From: Heloderma charlesbogerti
Taxonomy: Eukaryota; Chordata; Lepidosauria; Squamata; Helodermatidae
DNA: 64,000 bases
Direction of reading: 5' to 3'
Assembly (NCBI GenBank): GCA_026122225.1
Contig: JANEZZ010002360.1
Coordinates: 1,178,001-1,242,000, forward strand
Program-made: the position numbers and the translations under genes
Notes under the pieces: generated by a model
The model's database searches: none
What the model saw: only the letters and a program-made list of their open reading frames with translations
What the model was told of the DNA's origin: nothing
Shown here: positions 1-10,999 of the stretch, piece after piece
Numbering within the stretch: the first letter of the stretch is position 1
Layout of the letters: each line of letters opens with the position of its first letter

Positions 1-1765
1 AATAGACGTTTTTCTGGAATTCTCTTGCTTTCTCCATGATCCAGCGAATGTTGGTGATTTGATCTCTAGTTCCTCTGCCTCTTCGAAACCCAGCTTGTAC
101 TTCTGGTAGTTCTCGGTTCGCATACTGCTCAAGCCTAGCTTGTAGGATTTTGAGCATCACCTTGCTGGCATGTGAAATGAGCGCAATTGTACCGTAGTTT
201 GAACACTCTTTGGTGTTGTCCTTCTTTGGAATTGGAATGTAAACTGACCTTTTCCAGTCCTGTGGCCACTGTTGAGTGTTCCAAATTTGTTGGCATATTG
301 AGTGCAGCACTTTAACAGCATCATCGTTTAGGATTTTAAGTAGCTCAGCTGGAAGACTGTCATCTCTGCTAGCTTTGTTGTTACTAATGCTTCCTAAGGC
401 CCACTTGACTTCACTCTCTAGGATGTCCAGCTCAAGTTCACTGACTGCACTATCATGGCTATCTGGGACATTAAGATCTTTCCTGTATAGTTCTTCTGTG
501 TATTCTTTCCACCTCTTCTTAATCTCATCTGCTTCTGTTCGGTCCCTGCCTTCTTTGTCCTTTATCATGCCCGTCTTTGCACAAAACGTTCCCTTGAGAT
601 CTCTGATTTTCTTGAAGAGATCTCTAGTCTTTCCCATTCTGTTGTTTTCCTTGATTTCTTTGCATTGTTCATTTAAGAAGGCCTTCTTGTCTCTCCTTGC
701 TATTCCCTGGAACTCTGCTTTCAGTTGGATATATCTTCCCCTTTCTCCCTTGCTTTTTGCTTCCCTTCTTTCCTCAGCTACTTGTAAAGCCTCATCAGAC
801 AGCCACATGGCTTTCTTGCATTTCTTTTTCTTTGGGATGGATTTCATTGCTGCCTCCTGAACAATGTTACGGACCTCCGTCCATAGTTCCTCAGGCACTC
901 TGTCTATCAGGTCTAATCCCTGAAATCTATTCCTCACCTCCACTGTATATTCATAAGGGATATGATTTAGATCATACCAGAATGGTTTAGTGGTTTTCCC
1001 TACGTTCTTCAATTTAAGTCCAAATTTTACAACAAGAAGCTCATGATGTGAGCCACAGTCAGCTCCAGGTCTTGTTTTTACTGACTGTATAGAGCTTCTC
1101 CATCTTTGGCTGCAAAGGACATAATCAATCTGATTTCAATATTGACCATCTGGTGATGTCCATGTGTAGAGTCACCTCTTGTGCTGTTGGAAAAGTGTGT
1201 TTGCTATGATCACCGTGTTCTCTTGGCAAAACTCTATTAGCCTTTGTCCTGCCTGCTTCATTATGTACATCAAGGCCATGCTTCCTGTCATCCCGGTGAT
1301 TTCTTGACTTCCTACTTTAGCATTCCAATCCCCTATGATGAAGAGGACATCTTTTTTTGGTGTTAGTTCTAGAAGGTGTTGTAGGTCTTCATAGAACCGA
1401 TCAACCTCAGCTTCTTCGGCCTCAGTGGTTGGGGCATAGACTTGAATTACTGTGATGTTGAATGGTTTGCCTTGGATTTGTACTGAGATCATTCTATCGT
1501 TTTTGAGATTGTACCCCAGTACTGCTTTTCCCACCCTTTTGTTGACTATGAGTGCTACTCCATTTCTTCTAAGGGATTCTTGCCCACCGTAGTAGATATG
1601 ATGGTCACCTGAATTAAATTCGCCCATGCTTGTCCATTTTAGTTCACTGGTTCCCAAGATGTCGATGTTCAATCTTGGCATCTCATGTTTGACCACCTCC
1701 AGCTTACCTTGATTCATTGATCTTACATTCCAGGTTCCTACACAATATTGTTCTTTACAGCATCA
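1..1765 (-). mobile_element. RTE-BovB LINE, 5' part (endonuclease and start of reverse transcriptase)
   Basis: Read on the - strand, the sequence from about 1745 opens with a BovB-type 5' region and an apurinic endonuclease domain (open frame 1717-1172) containing the family motifs GDWNAKVG and VIQVYAP. It continues through broken frames into the connector and the first part of the reverse transcriptase (PIPKKDNTKECSNY near 220), then runs off the window edge. A stop after the HKR motif near 1172 and frame changes show it is inactive. The 5' boundary is sharp because the copy at 8455 shares the same TGATGCTGTAAAGAACAA stretch. Assignment to RTE-BovB comes from family knowledge of this endonuclease/RT pair. 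Confidence 0.9.
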
Positions 1766-2057
1766 TAGGGATGTACGAAAGTCACTTACCTGTACTGAAA
1801 TTTGATTCGCGATGGGGGGGAGGCACTCCATCCCTCCCCCCGAAATTCTGGCCGGGAGGAAGGCGCCCCATCCCTCCCCCCCAAATTCTGGCTGGGGGGG
1901 AGGCACCCCGTCCCTCCCCCCCGAAATTCTGGCTGGGGGGGAGGCACCCCGTCTCTCCCGCCGTGAATCCTGGACGGCCGGGAACGCAAATGGCGGCGGC
2001 CATAGCCACAGCCATTTGCGTCCCTGCAGTCAGCCGTGATAGGCTCTGTAAATGTTT
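1766..2057. mobile_element. Palindromic hAT-like element, truncated, end A
   Basis: Starts TAGGGATGTACGAAAGTCAC, followed by about four subterminal tandem units of roughly 45 bp (GAAATTCTGG plus a G-run, then CACCCCGTCCC). It then has the AAATGGCGGC palindrome and half of the GATAGGCT palindrome. It stops in the loop of that palindrome and joins BovB sequence, so the other half is missing. It separates two BovB copies. Confidence 0.8.
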
Positions 2058-3748
2058 ACGTCTCCTGATTTCCTGGCTGCAGTCAGCTTCTGCAGTAAAC
2101 TTTGCGCCTAGAAAGACAAAGTCTGTCACTGCCTCCACGTTTTCTCCCTCTATTTGCCAGGTATCAATCAAGCTGGTTGCCATAATCTTGGTTTTTTTGA
2201 GGTTTAACTGCAATGCAGCTTTTTCACTTTCTTCTTTCACCTTTGTCATAAGGTTCCTCAGCTCCTCCTCACTTTCAGCCATCAAAGTGGTATCATCTGC
2301 ATATCAGAGATTGTTAATGTTTCTTCCAGTGATTTTAACTCCAGCCTTGGCTTCATCAAGCCCAGCACATTGCATGATGTGTTCTGCGTACAGGTTGAAT
2401 AGGTACGGTGAGAGTATACAACCCTGCCATACTCCTTTTCCAATCTTAAACCAGTCTGTTGTTACCATTGCTACTTGGTCATTATACAGATTCCTCAGGA
2501 GGCAGACAAGATGACTTGGTATCCCCATACCACCAAGAACTTGCCACAATTTGTGATGATCCACACAGTCAAAGGCTTTAGAATAGTCAATAAAACAGAA
2601 ATAGGTGTTTTTCTGAAACTCCCTAGCTTTCTCCATTATCAAGCGGATATTGGCAATTTGGTCTCTAGTTCCTCTGCCTTTTCTAAACCCAGCTTGTACA
2701 TCTGGCAGTTCTCATTCCATGAATTGCTGGAGTCTACCTTGCAAGATCTTGAGCATTACCTTACCGGCATGTGAAATAAGTGCCACTGTTTGATAGTTTG
2801 AACATTCTTTGGTGCTTCCCTTTTTTGGTATGGGGATATAAGTTGATCTTTTCCAATCTGTTGGCCATTCTTGTGTTTTCCAAATTTGCTGGCATATGGC
2901 ATGCATCACCTTGACAGCATCATCTTGCAAGATTTTAAACAATTCAGCTGGGATTCCATCATCTCCTGCTGCCTTGTTATTAGCAATGCTTCTTAAGGCC
3001 CATTCAACCTCACTCTTCAGGATGTCTGGCTCTAGCTCACTGACCACACCATCAAATCTATCCCTGATATTATTATCCATCCTATACAGATGTTCCATAT
3101 ATTCTTGCCACATTTTCTTGATTTCTTCTGCTTCTGTTAGGTCCTTGCCATATTTGTTTTTGATTATACCCATTTTTGCCTGGAATTTACCTCCAGTGTT
3201 TCTAATTTTCTGGAAGAGGTCTCTTGTCCTTCCTATTCTATTATTGTCTTCCGCTTCTGCACATTGCTTGTTTAAAAATAATTCCTTCTCTCTTCTGGCT
3301 AACCTCTGGAATTTTGCATTTAATTGGGCATATCTCCTCCTATCACTGTTGCCTTTTGCTTTCCTTCTTTCTTGGGCTGCTTCCAGTGTCTCAGCAGACA
3401 GCCATCTTGCCTTCTTGGTTTTCTTTTTCTTTGGGACATTTTTTGTTGCCGCCTCCTGAACAATGTTGCGAACTTCTGTCCATAGTTCTTCCGGGACCCT
3501 ATCTACTAAATCTAGTCCCTGAAATCTATTCTTCACCTCCACTGCATATTCATGAGGAATCTTAATGAGCTCATATCTAACTGATCTGTGGATCTTCCCT
3601 ATTCTCTTTAGTCTGATTCTAAATTGTGCAATAAGAAGTTCATGATCTGAACTACAATCAGCTCCAGGTCTTGTTTTTACCGACTGCATAGATGTCCGCC
3701 ACCTTTGGCTACAAAGGATGTAGTCAATCTGATTTCGGGTATACAACT
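2058..3748 (-). mobile_element. RTE-BovB LINE, second copy (endonuclease C-terminus to RT and 3' domain)
   Basis: The - strand open frame 3863-2712 begins in a non-BovB lead-in. From about 3745 it reads the endonuclease C-terminus (SDHELLIAQFRIRL) and then the connector with the AGDDGIPAELFKI motif. A second frame (2642-2304) carries RT blocks FCFIDYSKAFDCVDHHKLW and GCILSPYLFNLYAEHIM. The catalytic YADD follows near 2291-2302 but is preceded by a stop codon. The 3' domain (VTDFVFLGAKFTAEADCS) is cut at about 2058 by the palindromic element. Several frame breaks show it is dead. Orientation matches the copy at 1-1765, but domain order shows these are two copies, not one element split by an insertion. 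Confidence 0.9.
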
Positions 3749-4195
3749 TTTTAAAAAAACAAAACAAAATGTGAACATGAACATCTAACGAAAGGGTCAA
3801 TGATCCAAACATAATTTCCTTATAATCTATATATGACCATAACACAGGTATCATTAATAACACCCCCCAGGAGTGAATACACTTACACTGTGTAACCTAA
3901 TTTGATAGTGCTTGCGTTTCAATCTCCAATCTCCTGTGCTAAAATGGATCAAGCAGAAGAAGCCAAGCTAATATGTGTCCAAATCCTGATTAGAGACAAC
4001 TGTATTTCAGAGTATCAATACAAGATCAAGAAACTCATTCAAGCCAAAGGGAGTAATTGTATTTAGCCTCAAAACCTATCTGGCCTCTTTCTCTAAAAGA
4101 ACCTTGTCTACCTGTTTATAACTTCTCTCTATTGTTCTGAAACAAAAATTTCTCACTCTATGGGATTTGTCTTCCCAATGCTGAACCAATAGTGG
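3749..4195. other. No recognised feature
   Basis: AT-rich sequence between the BovB copy and the Penelope-like element. I see no exon, RNA gene or known repeat. The missing 5' exons of the LU-domain gene are not recognisable here. Confidence 0.5.
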
Positions 4196-4502
4196 ATGTC
4201 TAATATTACTGATCTAGTCTCATATTCTGATTTTCATATTTCATCTAGTATTGTAAATACAAAATTAATTCCAAGGAAAATTCTGGCAGATACCACAAAT
4301 CTGCCTTCTTCCCATCAGCAGGATTTACAAACTGTATCAATTTTAAACAATGGTCACAATATTTACAATGTCCACTGGGAAAATTTCCTATTGGAAGACT
4401 TGATCTGAGTAAGAGAAATGTCCATGAGTGTTTTTCTTCTCTGAGATTTATCACTTCTAACTACTCAGTCCCCTATATTTCTAGCTCTTTTGTAAGATAG
4501 AT

Positions 4503-4503
<1 letters not shown>

Positions 4504-4553
<50 letters not shown>
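4504..4553. repeat. (GATA)n microsatellite
   Basis: About twelve tandem GATA units, uninterrupted. GATA arrays are frequent in squamates. Confidence 0.97.
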
Positions 4554-5035
4554 TTCCCCTTTGCATTCAGCTCTATATTTTACCATAATCCATTGATGGA
4601 TTATCTTAAAGAAACACAGTTATTTTAAATGGCAAACTACATACCATCCTATCATTGGAAGCTTTTTATTTGGGTGATAGTAAGGATCTTCTACTCATAT
4701 TATCCATTCTATTTCTAGTTCTCTGTAACCATCTCTCTTGATGGTCCCTTTGTATGTGGAGCTGACACGAGTTATCAGACACCACTCTACATTATGACTC
4801 AGTTGTACAGTTTCTCTTAATATTTGCGAATTGTCCATCAAGAACATTTTCTCTGATATGTTTAGGATGTGAACTATCATACCAAAGGAGCATGTTCTGA
4901 TCCGCATTTTCCCTATTAATTATACTCATTCAACCTCCTTCCTCATTTTTCACTAAGCTGTCTAAAAAGTTGATATTCAGCCAGTCCTTAGTCATCTGAG
5001 ATTTGATATGCTCCGTTCTAGCATCCCCCCACTTA

Positions 5036-5134
5036 GGGCACAATCCTATGCATGTTTAGACAGAGAAAAGCTGGCTGGGGAATGCTGGGAGTTGTAGGCT
5101 TTTTCTCGGTCTGAACATGCATAGGATTGTGCCC
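5036..5134. mobile_element. 99-bp palindromic MITE inside the Penelope-like RT
   Basis: Inverted ends GGGCACAATCCTATGCATG and CATGCATAGGATTGTGCCC frame a short interior (TGGGAGTTGTAGG). The insertion interrupts the - strand RT frame just after the YMDD block, so the end of that open frame reads MITE sequence. No clear target duplication is visible in the flanks (ACTTA / ATAGA). Confidence 0.8.
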
Positions 5135-6342
5135 ATAGAAAACTCCATCACCTCCTCCAGATTTCCTTGCCAGATCAGAAAGATATCATCCATGTATCTG
5201 CCCCCAAATCTGACAAAGTTGGAGAAAAGATTGCCAGAAGAATTTATGTACAGATCTTCAAAGTGTCCCATCTATATCTGTATCTTCATCAGCCAATTCT
5301 GCTTCCATGGGGGCCCCATTGCTACTCCTTGTGCCTGCCAATAGAACTGTCTGTGGAATGACAAATAGATTTAGAGAGAACCAATTACATGAGAGCGGCT
5401 ATGTGATGCATAGGTGGTGTCTTTCTTGCTCTAGAATCCTGAACTCTTTTCACAGAATAATGCTCCTGCTTGGGCTATATTTCTATATAACAAGGTGACA
5501 CCTAAGGTTACCTTCATTAGAGCTAATAAGGTCCAACCTATCGTTAGAGCTAATAAGGTCCAATCTCATCTGTTTTTTCATAAAGACCATATAATCTCTT
5601 ATATACAATTTATTTGTACCACAAAGGGGGCAAAACTAACCTTATATATTTTGATAAGGATTCCAGGACAGAATTACTGCCCGAGAATACGGGTCTCCAT
5701 GGAGGCAGACTAATTGCTGTTTATGCTAAAATATTTTGGGTAATATATAAAATACAAGAGCATGAAGCTCCATATTTTGCAAAATATTTAACTTTCCAGT
5801 TAAATATCCCAAACTTAACCCTTCCTCCAACAAATCTCCAATCTCTCTCTTTATGTTTTACAGAGGATCCTTTGTACATGGCTAAAATTATTTCTATCAC
5901 TGAGTCATCTGTACACTTCCTTTTCACAATCTATTGTATACAGGAAAACAGTAACCTCACCTTTATCTGCAGGTTTAATAATTATCCTATCATCATTGGC
6001 TAAATGATCTCCTGCCTGTCTCTCTCTCTCAATTTCGAGTTCACCCACTGATTTTTCTGTGTTCTTCTTTCACATTCTCTCTTAGTATGAAATCATCAAA
6101 ATCTTGGATACAAGGTTTGACACCACCTGGTGGAATAAATGTGTATTTAGGTTGAAAAGGAGTGTCAGAATATATTTCTTGATTATATTTGAAATAATCT
6201 CTATGTTTCATGTTCTCTACAAGTTTACACAGTTCAATCCTAACCGATAAGGAATTGTGCAATGGTGTCCAAATGAAACAAACCCTAGTTCGAAATGCTG
6301 TTTCAAGCTTATCAAGACTTCTTTTCTGATTCTTTTTCACAG

Positions 6343-6495
6343 TGGAAGTTCCACTTGTGTTTGCTTACAAGGGATGCGTCAAACTTGCCGAATGTCCTGC
6401 ACGGTATTTTTCTCTGACTTCAGTATCTGGTAAATCCATCCAGGAGAAATATCACTGCTGCCAGACTGATGAGTGTAATGCACAAAATCTCCATT
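6343..6495 (+). CDS. LU-domain exon of a PLI-gamma-like gene (second half of first domain)
   Basis: The exon is bounded by a pyrimidine-rich acceptor ending TTTTTCAC-AG and a donor GTAAGT at 6496. It is 153 bp, phase 1 at both ends. The reading (after one base from the previous exon) runs VPLVFAYKGCVKLAEC to the signature YHCCQTDECN, the closing CCxxDxCN motif of a Ly6/uPAR three-finger domain. In snakes and lizards this arrangement is typical of the secreted phospholipase A2 inhibitor gamma family (PINLYP-like), which binds and neutralises phospholipase A2. No stops are present. Earlier exons (signal peptide and first half of the domain) are not seen upstream and probably lie beyond the window or beyond the Penelope insertion. 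Inhibitory function is inferred from family only. Confidence 0.85.
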
Positions 6496-8000
6496 GTAAG
6501 TATCTACATCATTTTAGACTCCATCTGCATTTATATAAAACCCAGTTGCAATTATTCCAGCATGAGAAAGAAAAGACAGGATGGTGCTATGCAGAGGAGA
6601 GACACTGACTTGATACTCAGTGGCTGAAGTCACCATGGGCGGGAACCAGGCTGCGTGAACACGACTCACTCCTGCGTGAGTGAATGGCGGCCATTCATTC
6701 TATGGGGAAAATTAAAGCCCTGCATTCAGGGACACCGTTGTAGTGAGTGCAAAACCTCATGCACTGGGAGTCTCACCAACAGGAATCCCATATGGGTTGC
6801 AAAGGGCATCTTATCCCCTCTGGCCCTTGCAATATGCAAGCTCCAATAACACACAAAGACATATACAGAGTCCATGATATTGATGGCTATTTCTTCAAGT
6901 TAGAAATAGAAGACTGCAACCTTGAGTCTAAGACTATTCATTTTTTCCCATTATTATTTTTAATAGCAATCTTTTGTTCCCTTATACAGAGACCTTTCTT
7001 TAGGAGTTGGGATTATCATGGAGAAAAACAAATAATTTCTCTGTAGACCGAGTGCAGAAAGTAACATTTTACCAGCAACTGCTGCTATCCAATGAAGGTT
7101 TAAATATCATCAGGGCTCCATGTATCTTCCCGCCTCTCCTGAAGATGGCTGCAGTGAAAACAGGCTTCTGTTCTGGCAAAACGCCTGGGCCTGGCTGAAA
7201 ATGCTAACTTTCCCTGACAGAAGATGAGCCAGATGCTGTCCTAGATGGGTTGCTGGTCCTTGATAGCCAGATTCAAGAACTCTGTCTGGGAGTATCAGTG
7301 ACTCTTGGGAGATGAAGCATTCACAAACAGAAAGGGAATTAGTCTTGGGCCTGGCCTTGTCAGAATGATGGGCTCTTTTCCTCCACAGAGTAGGTTGGAA
7401 CCCTGAAAAAGAGCACTCCTCTTGTTAGATGAGGATATATAGTTTTGCAGGTCCCATATCCTCATTAAACCACAATTCCCAGGATTTTTAGTCAGCTGCC
7501 ATGACAGTTAAAGTATTATACTATGAATATAAATGTACAGTATTGTTGGAACACATATTTACTTGCTGGAATACATTTTAAACATTTGGGAGACTTTGTA
7601 TCAAAGTCTTTTAAAAAAAATTATCTTGAAATTTCAACAAAACAAAAAAGAGGAAGAAAATTAACTATATTAGTTTGACTATATCAATTTCAATACTTCC
7701 ATAGTGTGTGTGTGTGTGTGTGTAGACATGTATATATGAAAAATATGGCTAAAAAGTATACGTAAACTTCACCAAAAGCTGACCAAATATCCAGATAAGT
7801 ATCCAGGCTATACACCACCCATTCAAATGTGGAAAGCATTGAAAGATCTTCAATCTATTGCATTACAGGAGATTATTGTTTATCTTTCCATTGTTGTAAG
7901 ATCAGTCTTTTATCTGTCAAAAGGGAATGAGGAATCCATTTGCACTGACTGTGGTTACCATTCCAAGAATCAGGTGAATACATTAAAAGGACATGTATGA
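6496..8000. other. Intron sequence, little recognisable
   Basis: AT-rich intron between the first two visible LU exons. It holds a short (TG)n run at 7704-7723 and no other exon-like or RNA-like segment that I can support. Confidence 0.5.
7704..7723. repeat. (TG)n microsatellite
   Basis: Ten TG units in the intron. Confidence 0.9.
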
Positions 8001-8098
8001 AAGAGCATTCCAATACAAAGTTTATCCACATAATAATCTCCTCCCCAGAAGTGGCAAATATTGGACATTACCAACAGACATGTTAACAGAAGCATTAG
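8001..8098 (+). repeat. Direct repeat, copy 1 (partner 10901-10999)
   Basis: About 98 bp starting AAGAGCATTCCAATACAAAG and ending at AGAAGCATTA. It recurs in the same orientation at 10901-10999 with a few changes. Both lie in the same intron, one on each side of a block of LINE and hAT-like insertions. Origin unknown: duplicated host sequence or part of an unrecognised interspersed repeat. Confidence 0.75.
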
Positions 8099-8101
8099 CT
8101 A

Positions 8102-8447
8102 CGCTACCACCATTTGCGTACGCTGGGGTTTTTCCCCCTGCCGTGATAGGCTACGTAAATATTTACGTAGCCTATCATGGCTCACTACAGGGATGCAAAT
8201 GACAGCGGCTACTACAGCTGCCATTTGCATCCCTGCCTGCCCAGCGGCCGGATGTCCAGCTGTGGGCGGCTAGAGCTGGCCAGCGGCTCCACGGCTTGGC
8301 CATGGAGCAGAGCCAGCTGGCCACGATTCCGGGGGGAGGGGCAGAGTGCCTCCCCCCCTGTCGAGGATTCCAGGGAGAGGGATGGAGCACCTCCCCCCAC
8401 CTGCAGAACCCAGCGGAGCCAGGTAAGCGAGGTTTCGTACACCCCTA
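8102..8447. mobile_element. Palindromic hAT-like element, left-truncated
   Basis: Contains one complete GATAGGCTACGTAAATATTT palindrome, the GATGCAAATGACAGC/GCTGCCATTTGCATC palindrome, GC-rich subterminal sequence, an AGGTAAGC donor-like motif and the end TTTCGTACACCCCTA. The left end is missing; it abuts the direct repeat. BovB follows at once. Confidence 0.75.
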
Positions 8448-8454
8448 CAATATA

Positions 8455-9595
8455 CTACTGGGGAAGAGCAGAGGGAATTCGAAGTAGTACCAGAAAGAGT
8501 GAAGCGGCTGGGCCAAAGCCAAAAGGACACACAGCTGTGGATGTGTCTGGTGGTGAAAAGGAAGTCTGATGCTGTAAAGAACAATATTGTTTAGGAAACT
8601 GGAATGTAAGATCAATGAATCAAGGTAAGCTGGAGGTGGTCAAACATGAGATGGCAAGATTGAACATTGACATCTTGGGAATCAGCGAACTAAAATAGAC
8701 AAGCATGGGTGAATGGACATGGACTCCACCTCCACCAGACAGTTGGCACCGAAATTAGATTTTTATTATTGCATAATACTATTATCGCAAACATCCTTTG
8801 TAGCCAAAGGTGGTGGACATCTATGCATTTGGTAAAAACAAGACCTAGAGCTAATTGCAGTTCAGATCACGAACTTCTCATTGCACAATGTAGAATCAGC
8901 CTAAAGAGAATAGGGAAGACCCACAGATCAGTTAGATATGAGCTCACTAATATTCCTATTAGAAGGGGAAGAAATGGAAGCAGTGACAGATTTTATTTTC
9001 TTGGGCTCCAAGATCACCACAGATGGCGACTGCAGCCATGAAATTAAAAGACGCTTGCTCCTTGGGAGGAAAGCTATGGCAAACCTAGACAGCACAGTAA
9101 GAAGCAGAGATATCACTTTGCCAACAAAGGTTCGTATAATCAAAGCTATGGTTTTCCCAGTAGTAACGTATGGCTGTGAGAACTGGACTATAAGGAAGGC
9201 TGAGCACCGAAGAATTGATGCTTTCGAACTGCGGTGCTGGAGAAGACTCTTACGAGTCCCCTGGACTGCAAGGAGGTCAAATCAGTCCATCCTAAAGGAA
9301 ATCAACCCTGAGTGCTCATTGGAAGGGCAGATAGTGAAGCTGAAGCTCAAATATTTTGGCCACCTAATGCGAAGAGAAAACTCCCTGGAAAAGACCCTGA
9401 TGCTGGGAAAGATTGAAGGCAAAAGGAGAAGGGGACAGCAGAGGATGAGATGGCTAGATAGCATCACCGATGCAATGAATATGAACTTGAGCACACTCCA
9501 GGAGAGAGCGGAGGACATGAAGGCCTGGTGTGCTGTGGTCCATGGGTTACGAAGAGTCAGACATGAATTAACGACTGAACAACAATTGATCATAA
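8455..9595 (+). mobile_element. RTE-BovB LINE, internally deleted
   Basis: The 5' region (GTGAAGCGGCTGGGCCAAAG) leads into the start of the endonuclease (8617 onward), then jumps to the endonuclease C-terminus (CSSDHELLIAQCRISL). It jumps again near 8945 to the 3' domain in one long frame (8938-9645) with FIFLGSKITTDGDCSHEIKR, RRIDAFELRCWRRLL and RRGQQRMRWLDSI. The whole polymerase core is missing. It ends with an ACAACAATTGA-type tail. Confidence 0.92.
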
Positions 9596-10860
9596 GGGGT
9601 TTGTACCATGATTTGTTGGTCCATGGATGGCCTTTGTGGCATTAAAAAAGCCCCATGCATCATGGACATCTGCAAGATACTGGATTTCTTGAGCTTTCTT
9701 TATCCACCAGGTGTTCTTAAGTTCTCTAGTTCTTCTTTGGACCTCAGCCTTTGCAGTGGCGTGGATTTTTTTTTCTTAGCAGCATAATTGATGTCTTTTT
9801 GCCATATTTGGAAGGCTTTCCTTTTCTTGTCAATAATATGTTCAATCTCCCTATCATTCTCATCAAACCAATCCTGATGTTTCTTAGTTTGGTATCCAAT
9901 AGTTTGTTCACAGGCTGCGGTAATGGAAGTCTTCAGTTTATTCCAGTGTTCCTCGACATTTTCAGGGGTTTCCATAGATAGATGTTCCTTAAGAGTTGTT
10001 TGAAAACAGGCTCTCTTAATAGGATCTTGAGGGGCTTGGATGTTGATTTTACATCTTAGTTTTCTTCCTTGGAGCCTACGTTGAGGTAGGGATGTCAGAG
10101 AATTCTGCGACAGATCTCGGTGAGACTGAATGTCAGTGCATTCAGCCCCCCGAAAACCATCGCAGAACCAAGTCCCCGCCCCCTCAACCCATGAAAGGCA
10201 CGCGGGATGAAGTGCCTGCCGCCCCCACCCCATGAAAAGCACACAAAAAGGAGCACTTACCTGCTCCCGTCTGCGATGCTTTGCGAATGGCGGCCGTCCT
10301 GTGGCTGCCATTCACTTCTTCCTCTTCAGCCGTGTTAGGCTACGTAAATACGTACGTAACCTACCACGGCTAACGCAGGGGCTACCGCCATTTGTGTACC
10401 CTTGGGTTTTCCCCCTGCTGTGATAGGCTATGTAAATTTTTACATAGCCTATCACGGCTCACTACAGGGATGCAAATGGTGGCGGCTACAACAGCCGCCA
10501 TTTGTGTCCCTTCAGGGCTGCCCAACGGCTGGATATCTGGCTGCGGGCGGCTGGAACTGGCTGGCGGCTCCGCGGCTTGGCTGCAAAGCAGAGTCGGCCA
10601 GACAGGATTCCGGGGGGGAGGCATGGAGTGCCTCCCCCCACCTGCAGAACCCGGCGGAGCCAGGTAAGCAGGATTTTGTACACCCCTACGTTGAAGGACA
10701 ATCTTAATGGCCATCATAGAATGAACTAATCTATGGTCTGTCCAGCAGTCATCAGCACTCGTCATGGCTCTAGTAAGGAATACATCACAATGATCTTTGG
10801 CACAGACAATTACATAGTCTGAGAGATGCCAGTGCTTCGACCAAGGATGCTTTCATGATG
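9596..10860 (-). mobile_element. LINE ORF2 fragment (non-BovB), interrupted by a hAT-like element
   Basis: Read on the - strand, 10860-10689 gives the end of an endonuclease (SADDCWTDHRLVHS). After removal of the insertion 10087-10688, the reading continues QDPIKRACFQTTLKEHL and ENVEEHWNKLKTSITAACEQ, then QIWQKDINYAAKKK and, near 9700-9600, a segment like NTWWIKKAQEIQYLA. These are blocks between endonuclease and RT of a vertebrate non-LTR element. I recognise the protein type but cannot name the clade with certainty. Confidence 0.7.
10087..10688. mobile_element. Palindromic hAT-like element, end B to end A variant
   Basis: 602 bp, starting TAGGGATGTCAGAGAATT and ending GTACACCCCTA. It is flanked by 8-bp near-duplicates CGTTGAGG (10079-10086) and CGTTGAAG (10689-10696). 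Inside are two GATAGGCT/TTAGGCTACGTAAAT palindromes, CAAATGG palindromes, and donor motifs (CTTACCTG left, AGGTAAGC right). It splits a LINE ORF2. Confidence 0.9.
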
Positions 10861-10900
10861 TTTTAAATTTATTTTTCTGGTGAAAGAGTGTGTTGGTAAT

Positions 10901-10999
10901 AAAGAGCATCCCAATACAAAGTTTATCCATATAATAATCTCCTTCCCCAAAGTGGCAAATATTGGACATTACCAACAGACATATTAACAGAAGCATTAA
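10901..10999 (+). repeat. Direct repeat, copy 2 (partner 8001-8098)
   Basis: Same orientation as copy 1, with small substitutions (ATTCC to ATCCC, CATAATAATCTCC to TATAATAATCTCC). Here the sequence continues past the copy-1 break into TGTGTTACAGCTCC. Confidence 0.75.

Larger units (their letters stand above)
4200..6340 (-). mobile_element. Penelope-like retroelement, decayed
   Basis: Broken - strand frames occur in the order expected of a Penelope-like element. First, at about 6340-6041, is an N-terminal block with FQPKYTFIPPG and a following F-D-D-F stretch. Next come remnants at 5927-5721. Then at 5271-5160 is an RT active-site block RYMDDIFLIWQG. Finally, at 4454-4245, is the Cys-containing linker (GNFPSGHCKYC, FVNPADGK) that precedes the GIY-YIG nuclease in Neptune-type elements; the nuclease itself is not visible. 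Many stops and a 99-bp palindromic insertion (5036-5134) interrupt it. The element ends almost against the splice acceptor of the LU-domain exon at 6343. Family assignment is by motif recall; a DIRS-like origin is less likely because of the Cys linker. Confidence 0.65.

Noticed and set aside
1717..2514. Long open frames rich in Pro, Gly and Arg (also near 8.2, 13.4, 19.7, 36.4, 38.5, 43.3 and 54.7 kb) that look like proteins
   Set aside because: They are readings of GC-rich subterminal repeats and hairpins of the hAT-like elements, open in several frames on both strands, with no conserved domain.
4504..4553. Sex-chromosome-type GATA satellite
   Set aside because: About twelve units only; a short microsatellite gives no evidence of sex linkage.
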